Assembly: GCA_002863155.1 (NCBI GenBank)
Contig: PKED01000030.1
Location: forward strand, 1-64,000
Length of the DNA stretch: 64,000 nucleotides
Source: Sphingomonadaceae bacterium
Lineage (GTDB): Bacteria > Pseudomonadota > Alphaproteobacteria > Sphingomonadales > Sphingomonadaceae
Reading direction: 5' to 3'
Shown here: positions 42,638 through 52,163 of the stretch, piece after piece
Position numbering within the stretch: position 1 is the stretch's first letter
Layout: the number at the start of each line of letters is the position of its first letter
The notes under the pieces: generated by a model
What the model was told of the DNA's origin: nothing
Seen by the model: only the letters and a program-made list of their open reading frames with translations
The model's database searches: none
Position numbers and translations under genes: made by a program

Positions 42638-42819
42638 AGCGATGGTATGTCGGGATGATGATGGCCGGGTTGGGCACAGGATTGGGCGGCTGCGTCAATG
42701 TGACGGCGCCCGACAAGCCGATCGTCATCAATCTCAACATCAATGTGACGGCGCAGGTCGTGCTGAAGCTTGATGGCGAAGCGAAGAAGGTCATCGAACA
42801 GAATCCGGGAATTTTTTAA
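42634..42819 (+). CDS. YnbE-family lipoprotein
   Basis: GGCVNVTAPDKPIVINLNINVTAQVVLKLD; ATGA overlap with upstream gene. Confidence 0.85.
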   Translation: MKRWYVGMMMAGLGTGLGGCVNVTAPDKPIVINLNINVTAQVVLKLDGEAKKVIEQNPGIF

Positions 42820-42820
42820 C

Positions 42821-43207
42821 ATGAAGAAGATCCTGATTTCCGCCCTTGCCGTCGCGTCCGTCGCCTTGCTGACCGGCGGTCCGATTGCTGCCGCGGCTGC
42901 CCCGGCGGGTGACTGGAAGGCGGCGCGTGCCGCTGGCCTGATCGGCGAACAGGCCGACGGCTATCTGGGCATTGTCGGCACGCCGACGCCCGAACTGCGC
43001 GCGATGGTCAACGACGTGAACATCCAGCGAAAGTCGGTCTACACCCGGCAAAGCGCCGCCAACGACACGACGGTGGAGGCTTTCGCGCTGACAGCGGGGT
43101 GCAATCTGATCCTGAATTCGCCCGCCGGTAGCAAATATCAGGCGCCCGATGGAAGCTGGAAGACGCGCACGGCGGCACCCCCGGAACGCGACTCACGCTG
43201 CATCTGA
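42821..43207 (+). CDS. YdbL-family (DUF1318) protein
   Basis: KAARAAGLIGEQADGYLGIV ... VNDVNIQRKSVYTRQSA. Confidence 0.85.
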   Translation: MKKILISALAVASVALLTGGPIAAAAAPAGDWKAARAAGLIGEQADGYLGIVGTPTPELRAMVNDVNIQRKSVYTRQSAANDTTVEAFALTAGCNLILNSPAGSKYQAPDGSWKTRTAAPPERDSRCI

Positions 43208-43379
43208 TCGACGGGCGCGACCGGGGCTTAGGCTGTACAGCCACGCCCCCGGTCGCGTCGCGGTTGACTTGACAGATTGGGCTTTCTAAACGGGCGCCGC
43301 AACGCGGGGCTCGTGCTTCCGCGTCGCTCAACCGTCGCCCGCACCGATGCGCGGCGGCGTTTCTTTATCAGGATGGGCT

Positions 43380-43703
43380 GTGAGCTTCGCGTTGGCCGAT
43401 AATCGCCACAACGGACATGATGATCTCGACGCCCGCATTGCGCGTGCGAAGGCCGAGCATCAGCGCCCGTCGTCGGCGAAGCGGCTGGCCGAAACGCGCG
43501 GCTGGTCGGTCGCGATCGAATTTGTCGGCATGGTGCTCGTGTCGGCGGCGATCGGCTATGGGATCGACACCTATGCCGGGCTCGGCACGCGGCCGTTCGC
43601 GATGATCGGCATGCTGGTGCTGGGCTTTGCCGGCGCGGTCTATCGCGCGGTGCAGGATTCGCCGCAGTTCGACGCTGCCCCCGACAACGACTTGAAGGAT
43701 TGA
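43380..43703 (+). CDS. AtpI-like ATP synthase accessory protein
   Basis: GWSVAIEFVGMVLVSAAIGYGIDTYAGLGTRPFAMIGMLVLGFAGAVY, immediately upstream of atpB. Confidence 0.87.
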   Translation: MSFALADNRHNGHDDLDARIARAKAEHQRPSSAKRLAETRGWSVAIEFVGMVLVSAAIGYGIDTYAGLGTRPFAMIGMLVLGFAGAVYRAVQDSPQFDAAPDNDLKD

Positions 43704-43713
43704 GGCGACCGAC

Positions 43714-44463
43714 ATGGCCGGCCCGATGGAACAGTTTGCGCTGAAGACGCTCAAGCCGCTCGCGGTTGCGGGCTATGACGTCTCGTTCACCAATTCGTCG
43801 CTGTGGATGGCGGTGGCTACGGTCGCGATCGCGATTTTCCTGTTCGTCGGTACCGCCAAGCCCCAGCTGGTGCCGGGGCGCTGGCAGGCAGCGGTCGAAT
43901 ATCTCTATGATTTCGTGCGCAACATGCTCGACGAAAATGTGGGGCCCGAGGGGCGCCGCTACACGCCGCTGATCTTCACGATCTTCATCTTCGTGCTGGT
44001 TTGCAACCTGCTGGGCCTGATCCCTTGGGTCGGGGCCTTCACCCCGACCAGCCATGTGTCGGTGACGCTCGGCCTCGCGCTGATCGTGTTCGTTACGGTT
44101 TGCGTGGTCGGTTTCGCACGGCATGGCCTGCACTTCTTCTCGCTGTTCTGGCCGCACGGCTCGGGCGTGGCGCTGGGTGCCTTCGTCTTCGTGATCGAGA
44201 TCCTCTCGTTCCTCAGCCGGCCGTTCACGCTCGCCATCCGACTGTTCGCCAACATGACGGCGGGCCACGTTCTGCTGAAGGTGTTCGGTACCTTCGTCGT
44301 CGCGCTCGGCTCGTTCGGGGCGCTGCCCTATGTGTTCGGCGTGCTGCCGCTGGCGGTGAACGTCGCCCTGTCGGCGCTCGAGGTGCTGATCGCGGTCGTG
44401 CAGGCCTATGTGTTCGCGCTGCTCGCCTCGCTCTATCTGAACGATGCGGTCAATCTTCACTGA
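43714..44463 (+). CDS. atpB: ATP synthase Fo subunit a
   Basis: FVLVCNLLGLIPWVGAFTPTSHVSVTLGLAL, LAIRLFANMTAGHVLL. Confidence 0.96.
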   Translation: MAGPMEQFALKTLKPLAVAGYDVSFTNSSLWMAVATVAIAIFLFVGTAKPQLVPGRWQAAVEYLYDFVRNMLDENVGPEGRRYTPLIFTIFIFVLVCNLLGLIPWVGAFTPTSHVSVTLGLALIVFVTVCVVGFARHGLHFFSLFWPHGSGVALGAFVFVIEILSFLSRPFTLAIRLFANMTAGHVLLKVFGTFVVALGSFGALPYVFGVLPLAVNVALSALEVLIAVVQAYVFALLASLYLNDAVNLH

Positions 44464-44507
44464 AGTTTCTTGTTCTGCTTACTGGTTTCAATCGAAAGGT
44501 TATGGAA

Positions 44508-44732
44508 ATGGACGTTGGTTCGGCAAAGGTTATCGGTGCAGGTCTCGCCGCGATTGGTGCGGGTCTGGCCGCGATCGGCGTGGGTTCGATCTTCGGTCAG
44601 TATCTGAACGGCGCGCTGCGCAATCCCGAAGCGGACGCCAAGATGGGCGGTCGCCTGATCTTCGGCTTCGCGGTGACCGAAGCGCTCGGCCTGATCGCGG
44701 CCGTCGTCGCGCTGGCGCTCGCCTTCTCGTAA
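44508..44732 (+). CDS. atpE: ATP synthase Fo subunit c
   Basis: GAGLAAIGVGSIFGQYLNGALRNPEADAKMGGRLIFGFAVTEALGLIAAVVALALAF. Confidence 0.96.
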   Translation: MDVGSAKVIGAGLAAIGAGLAAIGVGSIFGQYLNGALRNPEADAKMGGRLIFGFAVTEALGLIAAVVALALAFS

Positions 44733-44784
44733 GTCCGGGCCAGCGCCCGACATTCTCGCCTGATTTGGGGAGGCCGCCCAGGCC

Positions 44785-45270
44785 ATGCCGCAGTTTGATT
44801 TCACCCATGTCTTCTGGCCGCAGATCGCGTGGCTGGCTGTGTTCTTCGCGATCCTGTATTTCGGGATCGTCGGCCCCACCTTGCCCAAGCTTGGCAAGGT
44901 GATCGGCGAGCGCGAGGGCAAGGTCATGGGTGACATCGCCTCTGCGGAAACGGCCAAGGCGGCTTCGGACCAGCTGGCGGCGGATTATGAAGCCGGCGTG
45001 GCGACCGCGCAGGACGAAGCGCGCGGGCGTCTCGTCAAGGCGCGGGCGGACGCAGCGGCCTCGCTCGAGGCGCGGCTGAAGGACACCAATGCCGCGCTCG
45101 ACGCCCGGGCTCAGTCGGCCGAAGCGGCACTTGCTGCGGCGCGTGCTAATGCCATGGCCGAGATCGAGTCGGTCGCAGCCGATGCGGCGGCAACCATCGT
45201 CGAGAAGCTGACCGGCACCCGCCCCGTCGACACGGCGGCGGCCAGCGCCGTCCGCTCGGCACTGGCATAA
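44785..45270 (+). CDS. ATP synthase Fo subunit b'
   Basis: FDFTHVFWPQIAWLAVFFAILYFGIVGPTLPKLGKVI. Confidence 0.9.
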   Translation: MPQFDFTHVFWPQIAWLAVFFAILYFGIVGPTLPKLGKVIGEREGKVMGDIASAETAKAASDQLAADYEAGVATAQDEARGRLVKARADAAASLEARLKDTNAALDARAQSAEAALAAARANAMAEIESVAADAAATIVEKLTGTRPVDTAAASAVRSALA

Positions 45271-45283
45271 GGGAGCGGAACCG

Positions 45284-45832
45284 ATGACGCTGACCCTGTT
45301 GGCCCTGGCGGCCGAAGCTGCTGGAGAGGAACATGGCCCGACCCTGTTGGGGTTGAGCGCCGAAGGCTGGGTCTATGTCGGCCTGACGATCTTCTTCCTG
45401 CTGGCGATCTTCGTTGCCAAGGCGCCGCAAAAGATCGCCCAGGCACTCGACGCGCGGATCGCCGACACCCGGCGCCAGCTCGACGAGGCGGCCCGGCTTC
45501 GTGCCGAAGCCGAAGCGATGCTGGCCGATGCCAAGGCGCGCACGGCGGCGAGCGCAGGAGACGCGGCTGCAATCATCGCCCAGGCCGAAACCGAAGCCAA
45601 GGCGATGCTCGCCAAGGCAGAGGCCGACGCCGCCGACCTCACCGCCCGCCGTGCCCGGATGGCCGAGGACAAGATCGCGGCCGCCGAACGCGCGGCGATC
45701 GCCGATGTGCGAGCGGTTGCGGCACGGGCCGCGGCGCAGGCGGCTGGGGCGATCATTGCCCAGCAACACGGCGCCGATGCCGATCGCGCACTGATCGATC
45801 GCACGATTTCGGGCCTTTCGCGGCCGAATTGA
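45284..45832 (+). CDS. atpF: ATP synthase Fo subunit b
   Basis: WVYVGLTIFFLLAIFVAKAPQKIAQALDARIADTRRQLDEAARLRAEAEAML. Confidence 0.92.
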   Translation: MTLTLLALAAEAAGEEHGPTLLGLSAEGWVYVGLTIFFLLAIFVAKAPQKIAQALDARIADTRRQLDEAARLRAEAEAMLADAKARTAASAGDAAAIIAQAETEAKAMLAKAEADAADLTARRARMAEDKIAAAERAAIADVRAVAARAAAQAAGAIIAQQHGADADRALIDRTISGLSRPN

Positions 45833-45927
45833 TCGCGCCCGCGCGCAATAGCGCTGGCATTGGCTTTGAAAATCGAGTGAGATTGCCGCGCGGTCGTTTC
45901 GTGATCGCGCCATGCCTAGAGGTTTGT

Positions 45928-46263
45928 ATGAAGCTTATCGCCTTTGCCGCGCTGGTCTCGTTCGCCGCTGTTCCGGCCCTTGCCCAAACCGCCCCGACGC
46001 CTGCACCGCCCGCCGCCGCTCCTGCACCGATGGCGACGACGGAAACTGCCAAGTTCACGGTCGACACGCCGATCGAACAGCTTGTCGCCAATGAGCAGGC
46101 CAAGGCCGTCCTGATGACGGTTCTCGGCGCCGACATCACGCAGAATCCCTTTTACGACCAGATCAAGGCGATGAGCTTCGCGCAGGTGCAGCCCCTGTCG
46201 CAGGGTCAGATCACCGACGAGACGATGAAGAAGCTCGCCGACGGGCTCGCTGCCATCAAATGA
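45928..46263 (+). CDS. Hypothetical exported protein
   Basis: Signal peptide MKLIAFAALVSFAAVPALAQ; TPIEQLVANEQAKAVLMTVLGADITQNPFYDQIKAMSFAQVQPLS. Confidence 0.7.
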   Translation: MKLIAFAALVSFAAVPALAQTAPTPAPPAAAPAPMATTETAKFTVDTPIEQLVANEQAKAVLMTVLGADITQNPFYDQIKAMSFAQVQPLSQGQITDETMKKLADGLAAIK

Positions 46264-46267
46264 GCGT

Positions 46268-46288
46268 CGGGGGGCCTCGCCCCCTTTT
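46268..46288 (+). terminator. Rho-independent terminator
   Basis: GGGGG-CCTCG-CCCCC then TTTT. Confidence 0.65.
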
Positions 46289-46373
46289 GTCGCCGACCGC
46301 CAGCACTGCCGGAATGCCCCGGCGACGCTGGCGGCGGTAGCGTCGCGAGGCAGTTGCGCCTAGATCAACCGCG

Positions 46374-48296
46374 ATGTCCAAGCCGTCCGCACCCGACCGT
46401 TTCAACGAGGAACAGGCGACCTATGCCGTGCGCGGCGCCGACGCCCCCGACCTTGCCGGTGGGGTGGCGGCGATTCGCAACGTTCTGAAGACGCTGCCGG
46501 CCCGGCCCGGCGTCTACCGAATGCAGGACGCACGCGGCGACGTGCTCTATGTGGGCAAAGCGCGCGCGCTGAAGAACCGCGTCACCAACTATACCCAGGT
46601 CGATCGCCTGCCCAAGCGGCTCCAGCGCATGGTCGCGCTCACCCGATCGATGACGATCGTGACCACCAACAACGAGGCGGAGGCGCTGCTGCTCGAAGCG
46701 CAGCTGATCAAGCGCTATCGCCCAGCCTACAACGTCCTGCTGCGCGACGACAAAAGCTTTCCCTTCATCCTGTTGCGCGCCGACCACGAATTTCCGCGCA
46801 TCCAGAAGCATCGCGGTGCCAGGCGGGCGAAGGGCAATTATTACGGTCCCTTCGCCAGCGCCGGATCGGTCAACACCACGCTCAATGCGCTGCAAAAGCT
46901 GTTTCTGCTCAGGAGCTGCACCGACGGTTTCATGAAGCGGCGCGACCGCCCATGCCTGTTGTACCAGATCAAGCGCTGCTCGGCGCCTTGCGTCGGTCGC
47001 ATCTCGCCCGCCGATTATGCCGAGCTCGTTGCCGATGCGAAGGCCTTTCTGGCGGGCAAATCGACCGAGGTACAGGCCAAGCTCGGCGCGCAGATGCAGG
47101 CAGCGGCGGCGGCGATGGATTTCGAACTCGCGGCAATCCTGCGCGATCGCCTGCGCGCGCTGACTTTCATCCAGGGCAGCCAGGCGATCAACGCCGATGG
47201 GGTGGGCGACGCCGACATCTTCGCGATGGCCAACAAGAATGGCGTGATCGGCATCCAGGCTTTCTTCATACGCGGCGGACAGAATTGGGGGCATCGCAGC
47301 TTCTTTCCCGCGCACACGGCGGACGTGCCGGAGGATGAAGTGCTGAGCAGCTTCCTCGGCCAATTCTATGAGGAAGTGCCGCCGCCGCGCACCATCCTGC
47401 TCGACCGGGCGCTGGGCGAGGCAGATTTGCTGGGCGAGGCGCTTGGCCGCCATGTCGGGCACAAGGTGAGCCTGTCGGTGCCGATGCGCGGCGCGCGTCG
47501 CAAGCTGCTCGATCAGGCGAAGCGCAATGCCGAGGAAGCGCTCGACCGCCGTCTCGCCGAATCGACGACGCAGGCAAAGCTGCTGCGCGAGGTTGCCGAA
47601 CTGTTCGACCTGCCCGAGCCGCCCGACCGGATCGAAATTTACGACAACAGCCATATCCAGGGCACCAACGCACTCGGCGCGATGGTCGTCGCCGGGCCGG
47701 AGGGTTTCCGCAAAGGCCAGTACCGCAAGTTCAACATCAAGAACCCGGACACCAATCCGGGCGACGACTTCGCGATGATGCGCGAAGTGCTGACGCGCCG
47801 GTTCGCGCGCGCGCTCGACGAGGATCCCGATCGCGACGCGGGCGACTGGCCCGATCTGGTGTTGCTGGACGGCGGTCGCGGCCAGCTCAATGCCGCTAGA
47901 AGCGTGCTGGAGGAACTGGGGATCGAGGATGTCTGCCTGGTCGGCATCGCCAAGGGGCCGCATCATGGCCGCGACGGCCGCGAGGTTTTCCACCTGATGG
48001 ACGGCCGCGAGTTCCAACTGCCGGTCAATGCGCCGGTGCTGTTCTACCTCCAGCGGCTGCGCGACGAGGTTCACCGCTTCGCGATCGGCGCCCACCGCGC
48101 GAAACGGTCCAAGGCGATCGGCGCGAGCCCGCTCGACGATGTGCCGGGCATCGGTCCGGCACGCAAAAAGGCGTTGCTGATGCATTTTGGCACCGCGCGG
48201 GCGGTGCGGGGTGCCAGCCTGGAGGATCTGCAGAAAGCCCCCGGCGTCAGCGAAGCGGTCGCGCGACAGATCCACGATTTTTTCCACGCCCGCTGA
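46374..48296 (+). CDS. uvrC: Excinuclease ABC subunit C
   Basis: PARPGVYRMQDARGDVLYVGKA GIY-YIG domain; IEIYDNSHIQGTNALGAMVV; C-terminal HhH. Confidence 0.97.
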   Translation: MSKPSAPDRFNEEQATYAVRGADAPDLAGGVAAIRNVLKTLPARPGVYRMQDARGDVLYVGKARALKNRVTNYTQVDRLPKRLQRMVALTRSMTIVTTNNEAEALLLEAQLIKRYRPAYNVLLRDDKSFPFILLRADHEFPRIQKHRGARRAKGNYYGPFASAGSVNTTLNALQKLFLLRSCTDGFMKRRDRPCLLYQIKRCSAPCVGRISPADYAELVADAKAFLAGKSTEVQAKLGAQMQAAAAAMDFELAAILRDRLRALTFIQGSQAINADGVGDADIFAMANKNGVIGIQAFFIRGGQNWGHRSFFPAHTADVPEDEVLSSFLGQFYEEVPPPRTILLDRALGEADLLGEALGRHVGHKVSLSVPMRGARRKLLDQAKRNAEEALDRRLAESTTQAKLLREVAELFDLPEPPDRIEIYDNSHIQGTNALGAMVVAGPEGFRKGQYRKFNIKNPDTNPGDDFAMMREVLTRRFARALDEDPDRDAGDWPDLVLLDGGRGQLNAARSVLEELGIEDVCLVGIAKGPHHGRDGREVFHLMDGREFQLPVNAPVLFYLQRLRDEVHRFAIGAHRAKRSKAIGASPLDDVPGIGPARKKALLMHFGTARAVRGASLEDLQKAPGVSEAVARQIHDFFHAR

Positions 48297-48374
48297 TGTT
48301 TAGCCGGCGCTTTGCCGCGGCGTTTGCCCCGTCTAGTTTGGGGAATGTTCATTTTCTTGATCTAGGTCACGGGC

Positions 48375-49328
48375 ATGGCGGCGCCCGTTTTCCTGACGAT
48401 CGACACCGAGCTGGTCTGGCGACATCATGCCGCCGGTCTGGACATCGCGACCCAGTATGAACGGTCGTTCGAGCCGGCGGGCGTCGGCATTTCCTTTCAG
48501 CTTTCGCGGCTGCGCGACCACGGTCTGAAGGCGGTTTTCTTCGTCGATCCGATGCCGGCGCTGATCCATGGCCTTGATCCGATCAAGCGGGTCGTGGCGA
48601 CGATCCTGGAAGCAGGGCAGGATGTTCAGCTTCACCTCCACCCCAATTGGACGGGCGCCCGGGGCGATGACGGCGGCGCGCATGGGCGGTTCAACCTTCC
48701 CGAATATGATCGCGCCGAACAGGAAGCGCTGATCGCCGGCGCGCGCGAACTGCTGGTTGCGGCCGGGGCGCAGGCGCCGATTGCTTTTCGCGCCGGCAAT
48801 TATGCCGCCAATCCCGATACGCTGGACGCGCTCGCCGCACTCGGCTTTCGCTATGACAGCAGCCATAACGGCTCGATGCAGCCTTGGCCCGGTATGATCG
48901 ATCTTCCGGAAGACCGGATCGCCCCGATCGCGCATCGCGGGCTGATCGAGGTGCCGGTGTCGCTGATCGAGGAGCGCCCAGGCAAGCGGCGGACATTCCA
49001 GATCTGCGCGCTGTCGGCAGGCGAGATGCGCGACGCGCTCGATCATGCCGTCGCCGAAAGCCATGCGGTGGTGACGATCGTCAGCCATGGCTTCGAACTC
49101 GCCAACCGGACCGGAACCGGCGCCAACGCGATTCATGTCCGCCGGTTCAACGCGCTGTGCGCGATGCTCGAGGAAATGTCCGACCGGCTGCCGACAGCCC
49201 ATTTCGGCGATGCACCCACGCTGATCCTCGGCCAGAATGATCGGCCGCTGCCGCCCAGTCCGGTGCGAACCTATTGGCGCCAGGCGGAGCAACTCTGGTC
49301 GAATATGGTCGCCGAGCGCGCGGCATGA
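48375..49328 (+). CDS. Polysaccharide deacetylase-like (WalW-type) protein
   Basis: FLTIDTELVWRHH, VQLHLHPNWTGA, FRAGNYAANPDTLDALAALGFRYDSSHN. Confidence 0.75.
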   Translation: MAAPVFLTIDTELVWRHHAAGLDIATQYERSFEPAGVGISFQLSRLRDHGLKAVFFVDPMPALIHGLDPIKRVVATILEAGQDVQLHLHPNWTGARGDDGGAHGRFNLPEYDRAEQEALIAGARELLVAAGAQAPIAFRAGNYAANPDTLDALAALGFRYDSSHNGSMQPWPGMIDLPEDRIAPIAHRGLIEVPVSLIEERPGKRRTFQICALSAGEMRDALDHAVAESHAVVTIVSHGFELANRTGTGANAIHVRRFNALCAMLEEMSDRLPTAHFGDAPTLILGQNDRPLPPSPVRTYWRQAEQLWSNMVAERAA

Positions 49329-50230
49329 GCGCGACGTCATTGCCGTTGCGCTTTCAGATCGGCGCGCGCACTCTCTTCGCCATTCGCCGCAGGCTGGTGC
49401 GGGTGCCGCTGTCGCTGGACGATGCCGAAGCCGGCCATGCCCCCGTGCTGCCGCCCATCGAACGCGGCGACGATGGTTATGCGATCACTTCGCTGCCCAC
49501 CGCCCGGCTCGACGCGATAACGCGGGGCGGGATGCTGGCCTTTGTCCGCCAGCGCTACACGCGCCATTTCATTGACCTGACCGGCGACCATGACGGCTAT
49601 CTGGCCGCGCTCAGCGCCAACACCCGATCGGGCATTAGGCGTAAGACCAGGCGGCTTGCTGAGGCATCGGGCGGCATGCTCGATGTCCGACGTTTTCGCA
49701 CGCCGCCCGAGCTTGAGGCGTTCCATGCAGCGGCGCGGATGCTGTCGCGCAAGACCTATCAGGAACGGCTGCTCGACAATGGCCTGCCGGACGGCGAGCG
49801 CTTCGTGGCGCAGATGCTGGCAATGGCGGCGGCGGGGTCGGTGCGCGCATGGCTGCTTTATCTTGGCGACGCGCCGATTGCCTATCTCTACTGCTCGGTG
49901 GCGGGCGGCACGGTCCGCTACGATCATGTCGGCCACGATCCGGCTTTTGCTGATCTGTCCCCCGGCAGCGTGCTGCAGATGGAGGCGATCCGCGACCTGT
50001 TCGCCGAGGGCATGCATCGCCGCTTCGACTTCACCGAGGGAGAGGGGCAGCACAAGCGCCAATTCGCGACCGGCGGGATCGCGTGCACCGATCTCCTGCT
50101 GCTGCGCCCGACGCTTGCCAACCGCGCGACGCTGGCCGCACTGGCGGCGTTCGAGGGCGGCCTGGCACTGGGAAAGCACGCCGCGAACCGGCTTGGCCTG
50201 GAGCCGATGGCGCGGCGGCTGCGGCGCTGA
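49325..50230 (+). CDS. FemAB/BioF2-like GNAT acyltransferase
   Basis: NTRSGIRRKTRRLAE ... YCSVAGGTVRYDHVGHDPAFADLSPGSVLQMEAIRDLF. Confidence 0.75.
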   Translation: MSATSLPLRFQIGARTLFAIRRRLVRVPLSLDDAEAGHAPVLPPIERGDDGYAITSLPTARLDAITRGGMLAFVRQRYTRHFIDLTGDHDGYLAALSANTRSGIRRKTRRLAEASGGMLDVRRFRTPPELEAFHAAARMLSRKTYQERLLDNGLPDGERFVAQMLAMAAAGSVRAWLLYLGDAPIAYLYCSVAGGTVRYDHVGHDPAFADLSPGSVLQMEAIRDLFAEGMHRRFDFTEGEGQHKRQFATGGIACTDLLLLRPTLANRATLAALAAFEGGLALGKHAANRLGLEPMARRLRR

Positions 50231-50266
50231 CTTCGCGCCTGCGCGCCTGCGCGCTATAGCCCTGCG

Positions 50267-50998
50267 ATGCACATCCGCGCCGAGGCCCTGATCCTTGCCG
50301 TGCGCATGCATGGCGAACATGGCGCGGTGGTCCGCTGCCTGACGGCCGAGCATGGCCTGCAGCCCGGCTATGTCCGGGGCGGCCGGTCGACGCGGCTGCG
50401 CCCGGTGCTTCAGCCCGGCAATCTGGTGCTCGGCGATTGGCGCGCGCGAACCGACAGCCAGCTCGCCGGCTTGACCGCCGAGCTGGTTCACAGTCGAGCC
50501 CCGCTGTTCGAACAACCATTGCCCGCCGCCGCGATCGATTGGGTGACCGCGCTGACAGCGGCCGCCCTGCCCGAAGCGCAACCCTATCCGGCGATCTTCG
50601 CGACGCTCTCGGCGATGCTGGCCGCCATCGAAGCGGCACCCGCCGCGCGCGGCTGGGCAGCCGCGCTGGTCCGGTATGAACTGCTGCTGATGGCCGAACT
50701 CGGCTTTGGGCTCGATCTCGGCCAGTGCGCGGCGACCGGGACCACCGACGACCTTGCTTGGGTCAGCCCCAATAGCGGGGCAGCGGTGAGCGCGGCTGCC
50801 GGCGCGCCCTATCGCCACCGGCTATTGCCGTTGCCGGCCTTCCTGCACGCGGGCGGCAGCGGAGACTGGCCGCAGATTATGGACGGACTGCGGCTGACCG
50901 GCCATTTCCTCGCGCGCGACGTGCTGACCGGGCGCCCCGCCGACGTCCTTGCGGCGCGGGCGCGGCTGGTCGACCGGCTGCACAGAGCGGTTGCGTGA
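50267..50998 (+). CDS. recO: DNA repair protein RecO
   Basis: [48 protein letters not shown]. Confidence 0.92.
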   Translation: MHIRAEALILAVRMHGEHGAVVRCLTAEHGLQPGYVRGGRSTRLRPVLQPGNLVLGDWRARTDSQLAGLTAELVHSRAPLFEQPLPAAAIDWVTALTAAALPEAQPYPAIFATLSAMLAAIEAAPAARGWAAALVRYELLLMAELGFGLDLGQCAATGTTDDLAWVSPNSGAAVSAAAGAPYRHRLLPLPAFLHAGGSGDWPQIMDGLRLTGHFLARDVLTGRPADVLAARARLVDRLHRAVA

Positions 50999-51026
50999 CG
51001 CATGCCGCCCCGGCAATGAGAGGGCG

Positions 51027-52160
51027 ATGCTCCAGACGGTAACCAGAAGCGACCAGGACGCCGGCCTGCTCGACCTCGCGGTCGTCATTCCGACGTTCAA
51101 CGAATCGGCGAACGTGCCCCGGCTGATCGAAAAGCTCGACGCGGCGCTGGCGGGTATCGCCTGGGAAGCGATCTTCGTCGATGACGACAGCCCGGACGGC
51201 ACCGCCGATGCCGCACGCGCGCTCGGTCGGTCGGACCAGCGCGTCAGGGTCATCCAGCGGATCGGGCGGCGCGGCCTGTCATCGGCCTGTATCGAGGGGA
51301 TGTGCGCGACCGCGGCGCCGCTCGTCGCGGTGATCGACGGCGACCTGCAGCATGACGAGACGCTGTTGCCGAAGATGCTGGCCGCGCTGCGATCCGATCC
51401 GGCGCTCGACGTGGCGATCGGCTCGCGGTTCGTTGCCGGCGGCGGGACCGGCGACTGGGACCGCGACCGGGTGGCCAAGTCCGCGCTTGCGACGCGGCTG
51501 TCGCGGCGCGTGCTGAAAGCCGACCTGACCGATCCGATGAGCGGCTTCTTCATGATCCGCAGCGAAGTCGTGCGGCGCATCATACCGGGGCTGAACGCGA
51601 TCGGGTTCAAGATCCTGCTCGACATCATGACCGCCAGCGCCACGCCGCTGCGCTTCGTCGAGCTGCCCTATACCTTCCGCACCCGCGACCTCGGCGAGAG
51701 CAAGCTCGACCATGTCGTCGCGATGGAGTTCCTGATCGCGCTGTACGACCGGATGTTCGGGCGGATCGTGCCGGTGCGCTTCGCGATGTTCTCGGGCATC
51801 GGACTGATCGGCGTCGGCGTGCATATGGCGGTGCTGTTCCCGGTCGTGCGGGTATGGGGTGAAGGGGTGTTCCTGACCGGCCAGATCCTTGCGGCGATGA
51901 CCGCGATGACTGCCAATTTCTTCCTCAACAACGCGCTCACCTACCGCGATCGTCGGCTGAAAGGTGTGCGTGCGCTGATCGACGGCTGGGTGTCGTTCTG
52001 CGTGGTCTGCTCGGTCGGGCTGGTCGCCAATATCGGCGTCGCCGGGTTCCTCCACGATGCGCGCGAGGGGAGCTGGGCGGTGTCTGCGCTGATGGGCGTG
52101 CTGGTCGGCGCGGTCTGGAACTACGCGCTGTCGTCGCGCTTTGTCTGGGGGCGTTACTGA
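51027..52160 (+). CDS. Dolichol-phosphate mannose synthase-like GT2 glycosyltransferase fused to GtrA-like domain
   Basis: VVIPTFNESANVPRLIEKLD, FVDDDSPDGTADAA, VIDGDLQHDE; C-terminal transmembrane GtrA-like region. Confidence 0.9.
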   Translation: MLQTVTRSDQDAGLLDLAVVIPTFNESANVPRLIEKLDAALAGIAWEAIFVDDDSPDGTADAARALGRSDQRVRVIQRIGRRGLSSACIEGMCATAAPLVAVIDGDLQHDETLLPKMLAALRSDPALDVAIGSRFVAGGGTGDWDRDRVAKSALATRLSRRVLKADLTDPMSGFFMIRSEVVRRIIPGLNAIGFKILLDIMTASATPLRFVELPYTFRTRDLGESKLDHVVAMEFLIALYDRMFGRIVPVRFAMFSGIGLIGVGVHMAVLFPVVRVWGEGVFLTGQILAAMTAMTANFFLNNALTYRDRRLKGVRALIDGWVSFCVVCSVGLVANIGVAGFLHDAREGSWAVSALMGVLVGAVWNYALSSRFVWGRY

Positions 52161-52163
52161 CCG

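Noticed and set aside
43380-45832. Fo ATP synthase genes without F1 genes as an unusual arrangement
   Set aside because: Separate Fo and F1 operons are normal in alphaproteobacteria.
46365-48287. 640-aa ORF antisense to uvrC
   Set aside because: Shadow ORF of a canonical UvrC coding sequence.
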